Of a stretch of 64,000 nt of DNA, positions 1-8,978 are shown in pieces. Under the pieces are notes generated by a model that worked only from the letters and a program-made list of their open reading frames with translations, was not told the origin of the DNA and ran no database searches. Position numbers and translations under genes: made by a program. Each line of letters starts with the position of its first letter. Within the stretch, counting starts at the first letter, position 1. Origin of the DNA: Ogataea parapolymorpha DL-1 (lineage: Eukaryota > Ascomycota > Pichiomycetes > Pichiales > Pichiaceae). The stretch lies in contig NC_027862.1 of the NCBI RefSeq assembly GCF_000187245.1, positions 248,001 to 312,000 of the forward strand. Reading direction: 5' to 3'.

Positions 1-1440
1 GCCAGTCTGAAAAACCTGGCTGTTCGCGGCTCGCCCGCCGAGGCGAAGTACGCCGTGCGGCTGCTGGGCCAGTTACCGCGAACGGCCGCGCGCAACGCCG
101 CGGTTGCGGCGATCGTTGACGAGATTTGGCCATTGGACATGTCCAAGGACAATTTCAACACGTGTCTGGCGACTGTCGCCGAGCTTTTCTTGACCGATCT
201 TGCTCTTCTGGACGACAAAACCAAAGAGATCAGCGCGTTGCTTGCGTCGCAGATTCTGCTCAGAAACAGCACTATTGGCGACGAGGACGAGGACGAGGTG
301 AACGGGTGGATTGGTCCAGATGAGCTGGAGACCAACAAGGACTGTCTGTCGAAGATTCTGGCCGTGCGAGTGTTTGTGAACTGGCTGATTGCGGTGGAAA
401 CTGCTGAGAACGCCGCACAGGTGGCCGAGCCCGTGCTCAAGCTGCTCACGTCGATCATCGGCAACGGCGGCGAGATTGTGTCCCCGAAAACAGGCACGTA
501 TCCAACGCCCAAGAAATACCAGTCGCGCCTGCGGCTGGAAGCCGGAATCAAGCTGCTGAAGCTTGCCAGATACTCGCGGTACAACTTTCTGATCCAGCAG
601 GACCTCGTGAACAAGCTGGTGCTGCTGATCCAGGACGAGAATGATCACGTGCGGACGCTATTCATGGCGAAGCTCAAGAAAAACCTCACTCTGGGCCTGA
701 TTTCAGAACGGTTCTATGCGCTGGTGTTTTTCATCGCCCACGAGCCCCAGGACGCTCTACGCGAGGACACAAAGACATGGGTGCGGTCGATGCACAAGCG
801 CAAGCTCAAGGCCAACAAAAACGAGCTGCTGTTTGAGAAATCGTTTGTCAGAATGCTCAGCATGCTGTCGCACCACCAGGAGTTTCTTGAGCTGCTGGAG
901 TCTGCCAGAACAACGTCAGACTACACTGCCGTGCTGAACTTTGCGCTTACCTACGTCGGCCTCGCGCTCGACCTGATTGCCAACATGAACAACGTGTCGC
1001 TGCTTTACTATCTTGCTTCGCGAATGAAACAGTACAGAGACAGGCTTACTCCAGACCTTTCCAGCAATATGTATCTGGTTTCAGATTTGACGCAATACAC
1101 GATCAAGGCTCTGGCTAAATACAAGAATTGGAGCTTGGCGACGTGGCCAGGCAAGCTGAGTCTGCCGGGCGATCTGTTCGAGTCGATCGGCGACTCTGCG
1201 CTACTGCACGAGCTCGCCGTCAAGTCGTTCATCCCGGAGTCTGCTGTCAAGACATTGGATGACTTGGTGCGCGACAGGACACGGCATCTGGCCGGCACAG
1301 CTGCCACGGTCACCACAGACCGCAAGAGACCGCACAACGACGAGAAACCACGGACCAAGAAGAAACTGGCTGTGGAACCGCAGCGGCGCAGCTCAATCCA
1401 GCGCGCAGCCGTGAATTACAACGAGGATGACGAATTCTAA
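1..1440 (+). CDS. PDS5: Sister chromatid cohesion factor Pds5, C-terminal part
   Basis: The reading frame is open from base 1, so the gene starts outside the window; 479 codons are visible. Pds5 is a HEAT-repeat protein that binds cohesin on chromosomes and regulates its loading, release and acetylation. The visible part is alpha-helical HEAT-type sequence (for example a Leu-rich stretch around bases 590-700) and ends in a Lys/Arg-rich, low-complexity tail (last 50 residues), as is usual for Pds5. The frame reads through the GTG at 55 with coding-like sequence upstream, so 55 is not the start. The gene converges on RCO1 with a 27-bp gap; the two are also neighbours in S. cerevisiae. Identity is recognised from overall similarity, with no single diagnostic motif. 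Confidence 0.85.
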   Translation, partial: ASLKNLAVRGSPAEAKYAVRLLGQLPRTAARNAAVAAIVDEIWPLDMSKDNFNTCLATVAELFLTDLALLDDKTKEISALLASQILLRNSTIGDEDEDEVNGWIGPDELETNKDCLSKILAVRVFVNWLIAVETAENAAQVAEPVLKLLTSIIGNGGEIVSPKTGTYPTPKKYQSRLRLEAGIKLLKLARYSRYNFLIQQDLVNKLVLLIQDENDHVRTLFMAKLKKNLTLGLISERFYALVFFIAHEPQDALREDTKTWVRSMHKRKLKANKNELLFEKSFVRMLSMLSHHQEFLELLESARTTSDYTAVLNFALTYVGLALDLIANMNNVSLLYYLASRMKQYRDRLTPDLSSNMYLVSDLTQYTIKALAKYKNWSLATWPGKLSLPGDLFESIGDSALLHELAVKSFIPESAVKTLDDLVRDRTRHLAGTAATVTTDRKRPHNDEKPRTKKKLAVEPQRRSSIQRAAVNYNEDDEF

Positions 1441-1467
1441 TTTATGGTACATGCAAAGCCCGCTACG

Positions 1468-3285
1468 CTACGACCGCAGAAACTCCAGCAGCTTGTCGTG
1501 GCCCTTTAGCTCCATCAGCTTCTTGACAATCAGCAGCTCGTGCAGCTCCTGTTTCGAAAGCTCGCTGTGCTCGAGCCGGTACTCGTCGTCGATCTGTTTG
1601 AGCAGCTCGTCCAGGTTCAGTTTTTTCTGCCGGTTGGTGATGATCGAGCGCTCGCTCAGCTTCGCGACGCCCAGCAGATAGTCACGCAACTGTGGCGCGG
1701 CGCGCTCGTACAGCCGCAAATTCTCCGTGTCGCGCACCCTCTGCTCGTCCTGCTGCTTGTGCTTAGTGCCCTTGATGAAGTCCAGAATGATGGCCTCCTC
1801 CTTGACCTGGTACGTCACGTTCTCGCTCTCCTCGGCCTTGCTGATCCTCACCAGGTCCCTGTTGAGCTTGTACGCGGTGCCGTTGTCGGTGCTGCGGAAC
1901 TGGAACACCGGGTCTGGCGGGAACGTGTGCTCCAGCTCGAGCTCGTCCACGCTATAATCCTCCACGTTAATAATGTCAATATTCGCGTCCCGCGGCGCCT
2001 TGAAATCGCGCGTCATCGCCACCGCCACCTTCGGCTGGTGTCTCAGCTTGCGCCGGCTCTTGTTCACCGTCTCCACGTGGTTCGGACACATCCACTTCGA
2101 CCCCAGCATTTTCGCTGACGTAAGCGGCGGGTCGAGACAGTCGAGGTGCCATGCCAGCGAGCAATAGTCGCACCGCGTGAGCAGCCGGCCGTTCAGCCCG
2201 GACTTCTCGCACTTGTAGCAGAACAGCGGGTTACCCTCCTTGTCGTACACGTTGGTGAGCGGGTCCTGGGCCTCGGCGAGCAGCTGGCTGTATGTCTTTG
2301 GTGGTTTCATATTGTCGTCCTCAAAGTCGCCGTCTTTGCTCATTGTCACGCCCTCAAACGCCTCGGCCACTTCGCGCGGCAGCCGGAACGCGAGCGGGTT
2401 GTGTGTGTTCAGCTCGTCCAGCAGCACAGAAAATATGCCGATGTGGCTCTTTTTGGGTTTTTGCCGGCTCGCCACGCACTCGTTGCAGTACCAGTGGTCC
2501 GGCAGGTCGTCCTCGCTCGCGGGCGGGTTGAGACATTGGAAGTGGAACGACCGTGGACATCCTTCGCAGCAGAGAAACAGGCCCGGCAGCCCGCACGCGG
2601 CGCAGAAGTCCTGGTTGTGAACTGTCGGGTCGTCGTCGGGACTGGCGACGACAGAATCTGTTGTCACCGCCAACTGGCCGTTCGTCTTTTTGCGCGGCGT
2701 TTGTTTCACGCGTCTCGACAGCATCTCCGTGTTGCCCGCCGTGCGACGGCCCCGTTTGCGCGACCCCGGCCGCGACTGTCCATTCGTCTCCACAGGCTCC
2801 TGCGGCCGTTTTGCGACAGGACGCAGCGTCCTGTGCGTCGCGTCGCGCTCCGTGCTCAGCTGCGTGAGCTCCTCCGACCGCCGCGTGCTCAGCCCGGCTC
2901 TATACTTTAGTTCCTCAGCCTCAAACGCCTCTTCATCCTCCTGATCCAGCGAATCTGGTGTAGACGACCGTTTCGGTCCTTTTCCCCTCCCGCGGCGTCT
3001 CCCGCCAAACGCCTCCTTGCGCACCTTCACCGATGGCGGCTCTTCCAGCGGCTGCCCCGTCACAGAGCTCGCCGTCGTCGGCGACTCGTCCGTGGCCCAG
3101 TCTAGCCCCGATCCGTTGGCTTCGTCCTGTAGCCGTTTTTCCGTGTAGGGCGACGCGTTTTCCACCAGCGTCGCGGCCGGCTCTGTCTTCACGGCCTCGC
3201 TGGGCGTCCTGTCCCGCAGTTCGCGCCGCACCACGGGCTTGTCGGTGTTGGCGCCCTGTATCCTGATGCGAGAAGTGTATGCCAT
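1468..3285 (-). CDS. RCO1: Rpd3S histone deacetylase subunit Rco1 (two PHD fingers)
   Basis: 605 aa from the ATG at 3285. The frame extends 44 codons further upstream but reads like non-coding sequence. Rco1 is the PHD subunit of the Rpd3S deacetylase, which binds H3K36-methylated gene bodies with Eaf3 and suppresses cryptic transcription. Two C4HC3 PHD fingers are visible: PHD1 at about residues 228-270 (Cys-x2-Cys ... Cys-x2-Cys ... His-x-x-x-Cys ... Cys-x2-Cys) and PHD2 at about 356-403. The stretch between them is where the Sin3-interaction region lies in the family. The N-terminal 200 residues are Arg/Lys/Ser-rich and disordered, and a charged coiled-coil-like tail follows. It is divergent from ARG7 and convergent with PDS5. 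Confidence 0.88.
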   Translation of the reverse strand: MAYTSRIRIQGANTDKPVVRRELRDRTPSEAVKTEPAATLVENASPYTEKRLQDEANGSGLDWATDESPTTASSVTGQPLEEPPSVKVRKEAFGGRRRGRGKGPKRSSTPDSLDQEDEEAFEAEELKYRAGLSTRRSEELTQLSTERDATHRTLRPVAKRPQEPVETNGQSRPGSRKRGRRTAGNTEMLSRRVKQTPRKKTNGQLAVTTDSVVASPDDDPTVHNQDFCAACGLPGLFLCCEGCPRSFHFQCLNPPASEDDLPDHWYCNECVASRQKPKKSHIGIFSVLLDELNTHNPLAFRLPREVAEAFEGVTMSKDGDFEDDNMKPPKTYSQLLAEAQDPLTNVYDKEGNPLFCYKCEKSGLNGRLLTRCDYCSLAWHLDCLDPPLTSAKMLGSKWMCPNHVETVNKSRRKLRHQPKVAVAMTRDFKAPRDANIDIINVEDYSVDELELEHTFPPDPVFQFRSTDNGTAYKLNRDLVRISKAEESENVTYQVKEEAIILDFIKGTKHKQQDEQRVRDTENLRLYERAAPQLRDYLLGVAKLSERSIITNRQKKLNLDELLKQIDDEYRLEHSELSKQELHELLIVKKLMELKGHDKLLEFLRS

Positions 3286-3550
3286 GGGATTGAGGAAGAA
3301 AAAAATGTTTGAAAAGTTGCGTCGATCGTCGCAAACCATCAAACAGAGAATGCTCGAAACGGGGACGCAGAAGCGCTCGAATCGCGCTCTCCGCTGGCGT
3401 GGTGGCAGATTGACCATCTACGCCCAGCACGCGATAGACGGCAGACGTCCTTAGGCACACCTGACACCAAAAACGGCAGCACTACAAGCCCTACAGGCAA
3501 CGATTGGTCTCTCCAAGGTTATCTGTCTACCTTCACGTAGCACCCACAGG

Positions 3551-3577
3551 GCACGCCCAGCACGCCCAGCACGCACC
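3551..3577. repeat. 9-bp tandem repeat in RCO1/ARG7 spacer
   Basis: Two exact GCACGCCCA units followed by GCACGCACC. A related GCCCAGCACGC stretch lies at about 3423. It may be a slippage product or a cluster of binding sites; no factor is identified. Confidence 0.7.
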
Positions 3578-3624
3578 AGCTACAAGTCTGTGCCACGACA
3601 ATAAAAAATGTAGCAGATCATTTC

Positions 3625-3631
3625 TGACTCA
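3625..3631 (+). promoter_or_regulatory. Gcn4-type site TGACTCA upstream of ARG7
   Basis: An exact TGACTCA heptamer lies 40 bp before the ARG7 ATG. In yeasts, arginine biosynthesis genes are activated by Gcn4 through this motif during amino-acid starvation. Its closeness to the ATG is unusual; it would work only if transcription starts very near the start codon. Assignment rests on motif plus gene function. Confidence 0.5.
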
Positions 3632-3670
3632 CCTTCATATATTTGAGGCCCAATGCAGTAATTTTCAGTT

Positions 3671-4948
3671 ATGCGCAAATTCTCTTCAGCTTCCAAGATC
3701 CTAGATAAATCGCGGTTTGTGCCCTCAACGGGCTCGTATCCACAAGGATACAAGGTGGGGGCGCTTGCCACGGGCGTAAAGAAAAACAACGCGGTCGATT
3801 TGTCGATCCTGGCCTCGTCTGTGCCGGCCTCGGCTGCCGCAGTGTTCACCACCAACAAGTTTCAGGCCGCACCGGTGCTGGCGTCCAAGGACATCCTCAG
3901 CACGACGGGCGGCCAAAATATCAGTGCGATCGTGGTCAACAGTGGCTGTGCGAACGCCGTGACCGGCGAGGGCGGCCTCAAGGACGCCTACACGATGATA
4001 GAGACGGTGGGCCGCGAGCTTGGTGTTGGCTCGCGGTCTGCTCTGGTTATGTCGACAGGGGTTATTGGCCAGCGTTTGCAAATCGATAAAATAACCAGAG
4101 GCATAACCGAGCTCGTGGGCCCGCAGCTTGGCTCGTCGCACGAGCACTGGCTCTCGTGCGCGCGCGGCATTATGACCACCGACACGTTCCCCAAGCTTGT
4201 CTCCAAGAGTTTCGAGCTCGACGGCGTGAAGTACTCTTTAGCTGGGCTTGCCAAAGGTGCAGGCATGATCTGTCCCAACATGGCCACGCTGCTCGGTTTC
4301 TTCGTCACGGACGCCCCAATAGCTGCTCCGGCGTTGCAGAATATGCTCAAACACGCGACCGACCGCTCGTTCAACTGCATCTCCGTCGACACGGACATGT
4401 CTACGAATGACACGATTGCGGCGCTCGCCAACGGCGTGGCCGGGGGAGAAACTATAACCGAGGGCCACCGGAACTACGACGCGATCCAGGCGGAAATCAC
4501 CGCTTTCGCCAAGCAGCTGGCCCAGCTGGTCGTCAGAGATGGCGAGGGCGCCACCAAGTTTATAACTCTCAAGATCCAGGACGCCCTCTCCTACGAGGAC
4601 GCCAAGACGGTGGCCCACTCCATTGCCAACTCCTCGCTGTTCAAGACCGCGATGTACGGCAAGGACGCCAATTGGGGCCGAATTCTGTGTGCCACGGGTT
4701 ATGCGGGCGTCGAGGTCAACCCGGCGAAAACCAGTGTCTCGTTTATCCCAACCTCCGGCCCAGCACTCCAGCTGCTGGTGAATGGAGAGCCAGAGACGGT
4801 CGACGAGGCCAGAGCGTCCGAGATCCTTGAGCAGGAGGACATTGAGGTGCACGTCAATCTGGGCACCGGCGGCGGTTATGACTGTGAGTTCTGGACTTGC
4901 GACATGTCTCACGAGTACGTGACAATTAACGGTGACTACCGCACATAG
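3671..4948 (+). CDS. ARG7: Mitochondrial ornithine acetyltransferase (ArgJ family)
   Basis: 425 aa. It transfers acetyl from N-acetylornithine to glutamate in the mitochondrial acetyl cycle of arginine synthesis. The family precursor self-cleaves into alpha and beta chains before a Thr nucleophile. The motif Lys-Gly-Ala-Gly-Met ... Asn-Met-Ala-Thr is present at 195-206, making Thr206 the expected nucleophile; the oxyanion pair Thr129-Gly130 is also present. The C-terminus ends [10 protein letters not shown], typical of the family. The first 12 residues (Arg, Lys, Ser, no acidic residue before residue 12) look like a mitochondrial presequence. Length is normal. A TGACTCA lies just upstream. 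S. cerevisiae calls the gene ARG7 (formerly ECM42). Confidence 0.95.
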   Translation: MRKFSSASKILDKSRFVPSTGSYPQGYKVGALATGVKKNNAVDLSILASSVPASAAAVFTTNKFQAAPVLASKDILSTTGGQNISAIVVNSGCANAVTGEGGLKDAYTMIETVGRELGVGSRSALVMSTGVIGQRLQIDKITRGITELVGPQLGSSHEHWLSCARGIMTTDTFPKLVSKSFELDGVKYSLAGLAKGAGMICPNMATLLGFFVTDAPIAAPALQNMLKHATDRSFNCISVDTDMSTNDTIAALANGVAGGETITEGHRNYDAIQAEITAFAKQLAQLVVRDGEGATKFITLKIQDALSYEDAKTVAHSIANSSLFKTAMYGKDANWGRILCATGYAGVEVNPAKTSVSFIPTSGPALQLLVNGEPETVDEARASEILEQEDIEVHVNLGTGGGYDCEFWTCDMSHEYVTINGDYRT

Positions 4949-5009
4949 AGTTGGTTATAATTTCCCCCTTGAAAATAATATTAATTAATTTATTTATCTT
5001 TTTTTTGTT

Positions 5010-6920
5010 ATGTTCGAGGGCTCTTCGGGCGGACAGCCGCCCCCTCAACAGCAGATGACGCCACAGATGATCATCCAGAACCTCATGCGGATGGATCCAC
5101 AGCAGCGGAACGCAGTTATCATGAAAAACCCGCAATTGCAGATGTTTCTCCAGCACTACGAACAACAAAGAAAGGCTGCACTCAACCAGTCGATGAACCC
5201 CCAGATGCAGGCAAAAATCATCCAGCAGCAGCAACAGCGACAGATCCAGCAGCAGAGACAGCAAATATCCGGCCAGGTTCCGGGCCAGATGCCACACCAG
5301 ATACCGACGCCTGTGCCCGCACCGCAGGTGGCCCAGAAAAACCCCGGCATGCAGGCCCAGAAACGTATGGTTCGTAAACGGAGCTCTGCAAAGGACCCGC
5401 TTGACCCTTCTGGAACGCCTGTAGGCTCGCCCGTGATATCTCAAGGACCGCATCCTGTCCAGAACATGGGATATCCTCCAGGTGCGCAATCTGGACCAGT
5501 GCCCCCTCCAGTCGCGCAGGCTCCGCCGCAACCGGTTGTGCCTCTCTCAGAGAGGATAGAAGACACTCATAAATGGTCAAAGACGTTTGAGAACGAGGAG
5601 AAAGAGGTGCCTACGTCAATCAAGGTGTACGAACAGATAATCGAACGCGATATGGACTACGACCGTCGTTCGGTGGCCGAAACCAAGAAACCTTTCAATG
5701 CAGAGCAATTGCAGGCAATGGCAAGAGATCTCAAATTTTACCAGACCATCAGAGACTCCCGGCTCAAGGCTATAGCGTTGACGGAGGCCGGCAAAAACGC
5801 AGAAAGTATTTGGGGCGACGGGTACTCGGGCTATGGAAACGGTTTCAGCGCAGGCAAGACCCGGCTAGTGTTCCCCAGAAACCGCAAGAAGCATTCGCGC
5901 GTGCCGGACGATTACATACCTCCCGAGGCGTACGAGAAACAAGCCAATAAGCCAGAGGAGCTGGTTCCGATTCGTCTGGAGTTTGACGTAGACAGAGATT
6001 CTTTCAAGCTAAACGACACTTTTCTGTGGAACTTGAACGAGGGAACCATCTCTGTGGAGCGGTTTGCACAGATTCTAATGGAAGACTACAAGTTTCCCCA
6101 GGGACAGGCATCGAACGTGGAAAAAATAGTGAGCAGCATCAAGGAACAAATCAATGAGTACCATCCAATGGTCTATGGCGAGTTCAAAGGTTCTGATCTA
6201 CGGCTGCCGATTTCTGTGGATATAACCATCGGCAATAACCAGCTGGTGGATAAGTTCGACTGGGACCTAGCGAACCCAGATAATGACCCAGAGGAGTTTG
6301 CGAGGGTAATGTGCGAGGAAATGGCTCTTCCGAACGAGTTCATGACAGCTATCTCTCACGCAATCCGTGAACAGTGCCAAATCTACGTCAAGTCGCTATT
6401 TTCCGTTGGATACAAGTTCGACGGGTCGCCGATCACGAGTGACGAGTTCAAGGACCTTAACCGTTCGCAGATCGACAAGGACTCGGTTGTTAGAGCGCGC
6501 CATCACTTACAGGAGTACACGCCGTCATTGCAAGAGATCACGTTCGACGCACTGGAGAAAATCACAAAGGAGAGAGAAAGAGAATCACGCAGAAAGAAAC
6601 GTGGCCAGACCCGTGTTGGCCGTCGCGGAGGAATCGTACTGCCCGATCTTCACGATCTGCCAAAGACGTTCCGCACTCCGGTGCCTTCAACAGTTCTTCC
6701 GTCCGGCGTCAATCTTGGGCCTCCCGTGGACAGCTACATCGACTTCCCGTTGCAGGTGGAAATTCCACAGGAGCAACTACAGGCTCTTGAGGAATTCCGG
6801 GCACAAGAGCGGGTGCAGGCTGTGCCGGTCGACCGCGTGGGTCCCGTGGTGGCCAGCAACGGCGTCGCTTACCAGATCGACATGCAGCGTGCGATTGTGA
6901 GGATCAAGCTAAGAAAATAA
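5010..6920 (+). CDS. SNF5: SWI/SNF chromatin remodelling subunit Snf5
   Basis: 636 aa. Snf5 is a core subunit of the SWI/SNF nucleosome remodeller. The N-terminal 100 residues are rich in Gln, Met and Pro, as in Snf5 activation-type regions. The SNF5/INI1 domain, with its two related repeats, spans about 320-485; Phe/Trp/Asn-rich repeat starts near residue 328 (Asn-Asp-Thr-Phe-Leu-Trp-Asn) and near 415 (Asp-Lys-Phe-Asp-Trp-Asp). An Arg/Lys-rich stretch follows at about 525-545. Sfh1 of the RSC complex is the alternative; the Gln-rich N-terminus, the length and the neighbourhood (SNF5-BSD2-CTP1 are consecutive in S. cerevisiae) favour SNF5. The protein is shorter than S. cerevisiae Snf5 (905 aa), mainly in the low-complexity N-terminus. 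Confidence 0.9.
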   Translation: MFEGSSGGQPPPQQQMTPQMIIQNLMRMDPQQRNAVIMKNPQLQMFLQHYEQQRKAALNQSMNPQMQAKIIQQQQQRQIQQQRQQISGQVPGQMPHQIPTPVPAPQVAQKNPGMQAQKRMVRKRSSAKDPLDPSGTPVGSPVISQGPHPVQNMGYPPGAQSGPVPPPVAQAPPQPVVPLSERIEDTHKWSKTFENEEKEVPTSIKVYEQIIERDMDYDRRSVAETKKPFNAEQLQAMARDLKFYQTIRDSRLKAIALTEAGKNAESIWGDGYSGYGNGFSAGKTRLVFPRNRKKHSRVPDDYIPPEAYEKQANKPEELVPIRLEFDVDRDSFKLNDTFLWNLNEGTISVERFAQILMEDYKFPQGQASNVEKIVSSIKEQINEYHPMVYGEFKGSDLRLPISVDITIGNNQLVDKFDWDLANPDNDPEEFARVMCEEMALPNEFMTAISHAIREQCQIYVKSLFSVGYKFDGSPITSDEFKDLNRSQIDKDSVVRARHHLQEYTPSLQEITFDALEKITKERERESRRKKRGQTRVGRRGGIVLPDLHDLPKTFRTPVPSTVLPSGVNLGPPVDSYIDFPLQVEIPQEQLQALEEFRAQERVQAVPVDRVGPVVASNGVAYQIDMQRAIVRIKLRK

Positions 6921-7009
6921 ATAATGGGTTAAGATATAATAACTTTTGCGGGCTGTTCGGAGGCGCAGGGTACAGAAATATTTTATTTTATTTACTTGTC
7001 TCCAAATAA

Positions 7010-7969
7010 ATGGCTAACAATATAGAGCTAGACACTATGAACGTGGCGGATCGCGTTCCAGAATCGGAACCGCGCGACTCGCTACTGGACTCTTTCAGTC
7101 CTCAGGGCCCCGTGGAGGGCGACACGCGGCTCCAGCAATCTCAGACATCTACACAGGAGATTACGAGCAACATTGAAAATAGAATAACTAGTACAGAGTC
7201 CAGCACCGGCAGCTCCACCCTGACATACGTCCGAAACCAGTTGCGTTACATGCTGACGAATGCGCCGCTTTTGCGATTCGTTGTCCCCGAAAATAGATAC
7301 AATGCGCTGCGAACGACCGCCCCGATGGTGGGCCGCGGCCAGGATGGCGTTTTCAGCAACATGTCTGCCAAGCCAAGCGTTCCAACAGGCACAGAGCCTT
7401 CATACCAGCTGCCCTCGTACGAGGAGGCGTCGCAGGACCCCACGCCGCCCTACTGGGAGGCCTCAATCATGGCCGGGTACGAGGACGAGATATTTGTGGA
7501 CGGGCTGCCTGTGGGCAACATCATCAATTTTCTGTGGAACATGACGGTGAGCATTTCATTCCAGTTTGTCGGGTTTGTGATTACCTACTTATTGCATACG
7601 TCGCACGCTGCCAAGAACGGCTCACAGGCTGGCTTGGGAATCACTCTGATCAGTTTCGGCTACTCGTCGATTCCTGTTTCCTACGGGAGCCAGTCGTCGC
7701 ACGAGGGTGAGAAATTCGAGCCCTCGTCTCCGAATTCGATCGATATCGACTCTTCTAATGCCGTCGACGGCCACATAGACAAGTTCACTTCCACGCTGCC
7801 GCTGCTCGAGACGTCCGACCTGCCGGACACCACGTACCTCAATTCGACGCCGATTTTCTCCTACGCGCTGATTTCGTTTGGCATCTTCCTTATATTCAAA
7901 GCTATATTTAGCTATCTGAGGGCCAAGAAGGCGGAAAGGCTCATTCTCGAGCCCCAGCAGCCTGTCTAA
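7010..7969 (+). CDS. BSD2: Rsp5 adaptor Bsd2 (Ndfip family)
   Basis: 319 aa, the same size as S. cerevisiae Bsd2. Bsd2 is an ER/endosomal membrane adaptor that brings metal transporters and other cargo to the ubiquitin ligase Rsp5 for vacuolar sorting. The cytosolic N-terminus is acidic and Ser/Thr-rich. At about 132-147 it carries an Leu-Pro-Ser-Tyr motif followed by Pro-Thr-Pro-Pro-Tyr-Trp-Glu, of the type read by WW domains. Three hydrophobic segments follow at about 172-196, 205-225 and 283-303, with Gly-Leu-Pro-Val-Gly-Asn before the first, as in Ndfip proteins. The gap to the stop of convergent CTP1 is only 4 bp. Position between SNF5 and CTP1 is the same as in S. cerevisiae. Confidence 0.9.
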   Translation: MANNIELDTMNVADRVPESEPRDSLLDSFSPQGPVEGDTRLQQSQTSTQEITSNIENRITSTESSTGSSTLTYVRNQLRYMLTNAPLLRFVVPENRYNALRTTAPMVGRGQDGVFSNMSAKPSVPTGTEPSYQLPSYEEASQDPTPPYWEASIMAGYEDEIFVDGLPVGNIINFLWNMTVSISFQFVGFVITYLLHTSHAAKNGSQAGLGITLISFGYSSIPVSYGSQSSHEGEKFEPSSPNSIDIDSSNAVDGHIDKFTSTLPLLETSDLPDTTYLNSTPIFSYALISFGIFLIFKAIFSYLRAKKAERLILEPQQPV

Positions 7970-7973
7970 TTAG

Positions 7974-8843
7974 TTATTTGAGAACCACGAGCATTTTTTC
8001 ATAGATGGTGAAGACAATTCCTCCGCTCAAAATCAGCCGTCCCAAACGAGGTGTGGCTCCTTTCCAAAACGTCATCAGTCCTTCCTCTTTGAAGATCTTC
8101 ACAAAGCAGTTCAGCGTGCCCGTGTACAGCTTGTCTGCTCCAAGACCTTGCATCCGTGTCTTGACCGTGTCGATCGGCATCGTGGTGTACACGGTCACAA
8201 CACCAGCAAAGGCCCCGAGCAGGAACGTCAGCTGGCTGCTAAGAGGTTCGTTTGGCTTTGTCCCGCTAGCCTGCTGCAGGAACGTCTTGATGCTGTTGTA
8301 CGCTCCCAGTCTCACGGCAGAGTTCGATCCTTGTCTCAGGGCCACCGGCACCAGTCCCTGGTAGAGGCCCCTGAAACCAAGGTCTTTTAGAAGTCGGAAG
8401 GTTCCGAACCCATGCTGGTATTTCGGAGTCGCGCTCCGTTTGTCGTCGATCATGGCTGTTTTAATAGCCTCGGCAGGCGTCACCGCGACCACACTTTCCA
8501 AGAGCCCGGCCCCCAGGCCGGCAAGCACGCCTCGAGGACCGCTGAGCTTGCCGTCCTGGTCTGCGAGCTGTTTCTTGATCGCATCAAACCCGAGAAACCG
8601 CACCGATGCCTTGGCTGTGTTTCCGATCACAAATGCCGGACACCCAACGTACAATGCGCTGGGTCCCTGGGTTTTGGCAACGGTGTAGATAAGCACGAGT
8701 GGATTACGTGACATCTTGGCGCTCTTATCCACGAGCTGAAGTCTGGTCTTTGCGAACTCAAAAGGATAAGTGACCACGCCCTCGACGGCTCCGGCGACTC
8801 CTCCCGCAATAAATGATTTGAATGGGTCTGGTTTTTCGGACAT
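7974..8843 (-). CDS. CTP1: Mitochondrial citrate/tricarboxylate carrier
   Basis: 289 aa. It exchanges citrate for dicarboxylates or isocitrate across the inner mitochondrial membrane. It has three mitochondrial-carrier repeats of about 95 residues, each opening with the signature: Tyr-Pro-Phe-Glu-Phe-Ala-Lys at about 26-32, Thr-Pro-Ala-Glu-Ala-Ile-Lys at about 120-126, and Met-Pro-Ile-Asp-Thr-Val-Lys at about 222-228. The motif spacing and the Gly-rich odd helices are normal. The Glu/Ala variation in the second signature is what citrate carriers show. It starts at the ATG at 8843. Related carriers exist, but the overall sequence and the SNF5-BSD2-CTP1 order point to CTP1. Confidence 0.93.
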   Translation of the reverse strand: MSEKPDPFKSFIAGGVAGAVEGVVTYPFEFAKTRLQLVDKSAKMSRNPLVLIYTVAKTQGPSALYVGCPAFVIGNTAKASVRFLGFDAIKKQLADQDGKLSGPRGVLAGLGAGLLESVVAVTPAEAIKTAMIDDKRSATPKYQHGFGTFRLLKDLGFRGLYQGLVPVALRQGSNSAVRLGAYNSIKTFLQQASGTKPNEPLSSQLTFLLGAFAGVVTVYTTMPIDTVKTRMQGLGADKLYTGTLNCFVKIFKEEGLMTFWKGATPRLGRLILSGGIVFTIYEKMLVVLK

Positions 8844-8978
8844 AGGGTTAATGAATGAATTAATATTCGGTATCGATTATTTCAGTTTTTCAGATTTTCC
8901 ACAATTTTTTTTTTTTGAAGCCTGTTCACTTCTCTCTATGTATTCATTTATTATCTAAGCTCTGGATCAGCCGTTTTT

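Larger units (their letters stand above)
3286..3670. promoter_or_regulatory. Divergent promoter region RCO1/ARG7
   Basis: This 385-bp spacer has no credible gene. It holds a 9-bp tandem repeat (GCACGCCCA, two perfect copies and a third degenerate one, 3551-3577), a GTCGATCG core near 3321 resembling palindromes upstream of TFA1 and SEH1, and a consensus Gcn4 site 40 bp before the ARG7 start. Confidence 0.6.
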
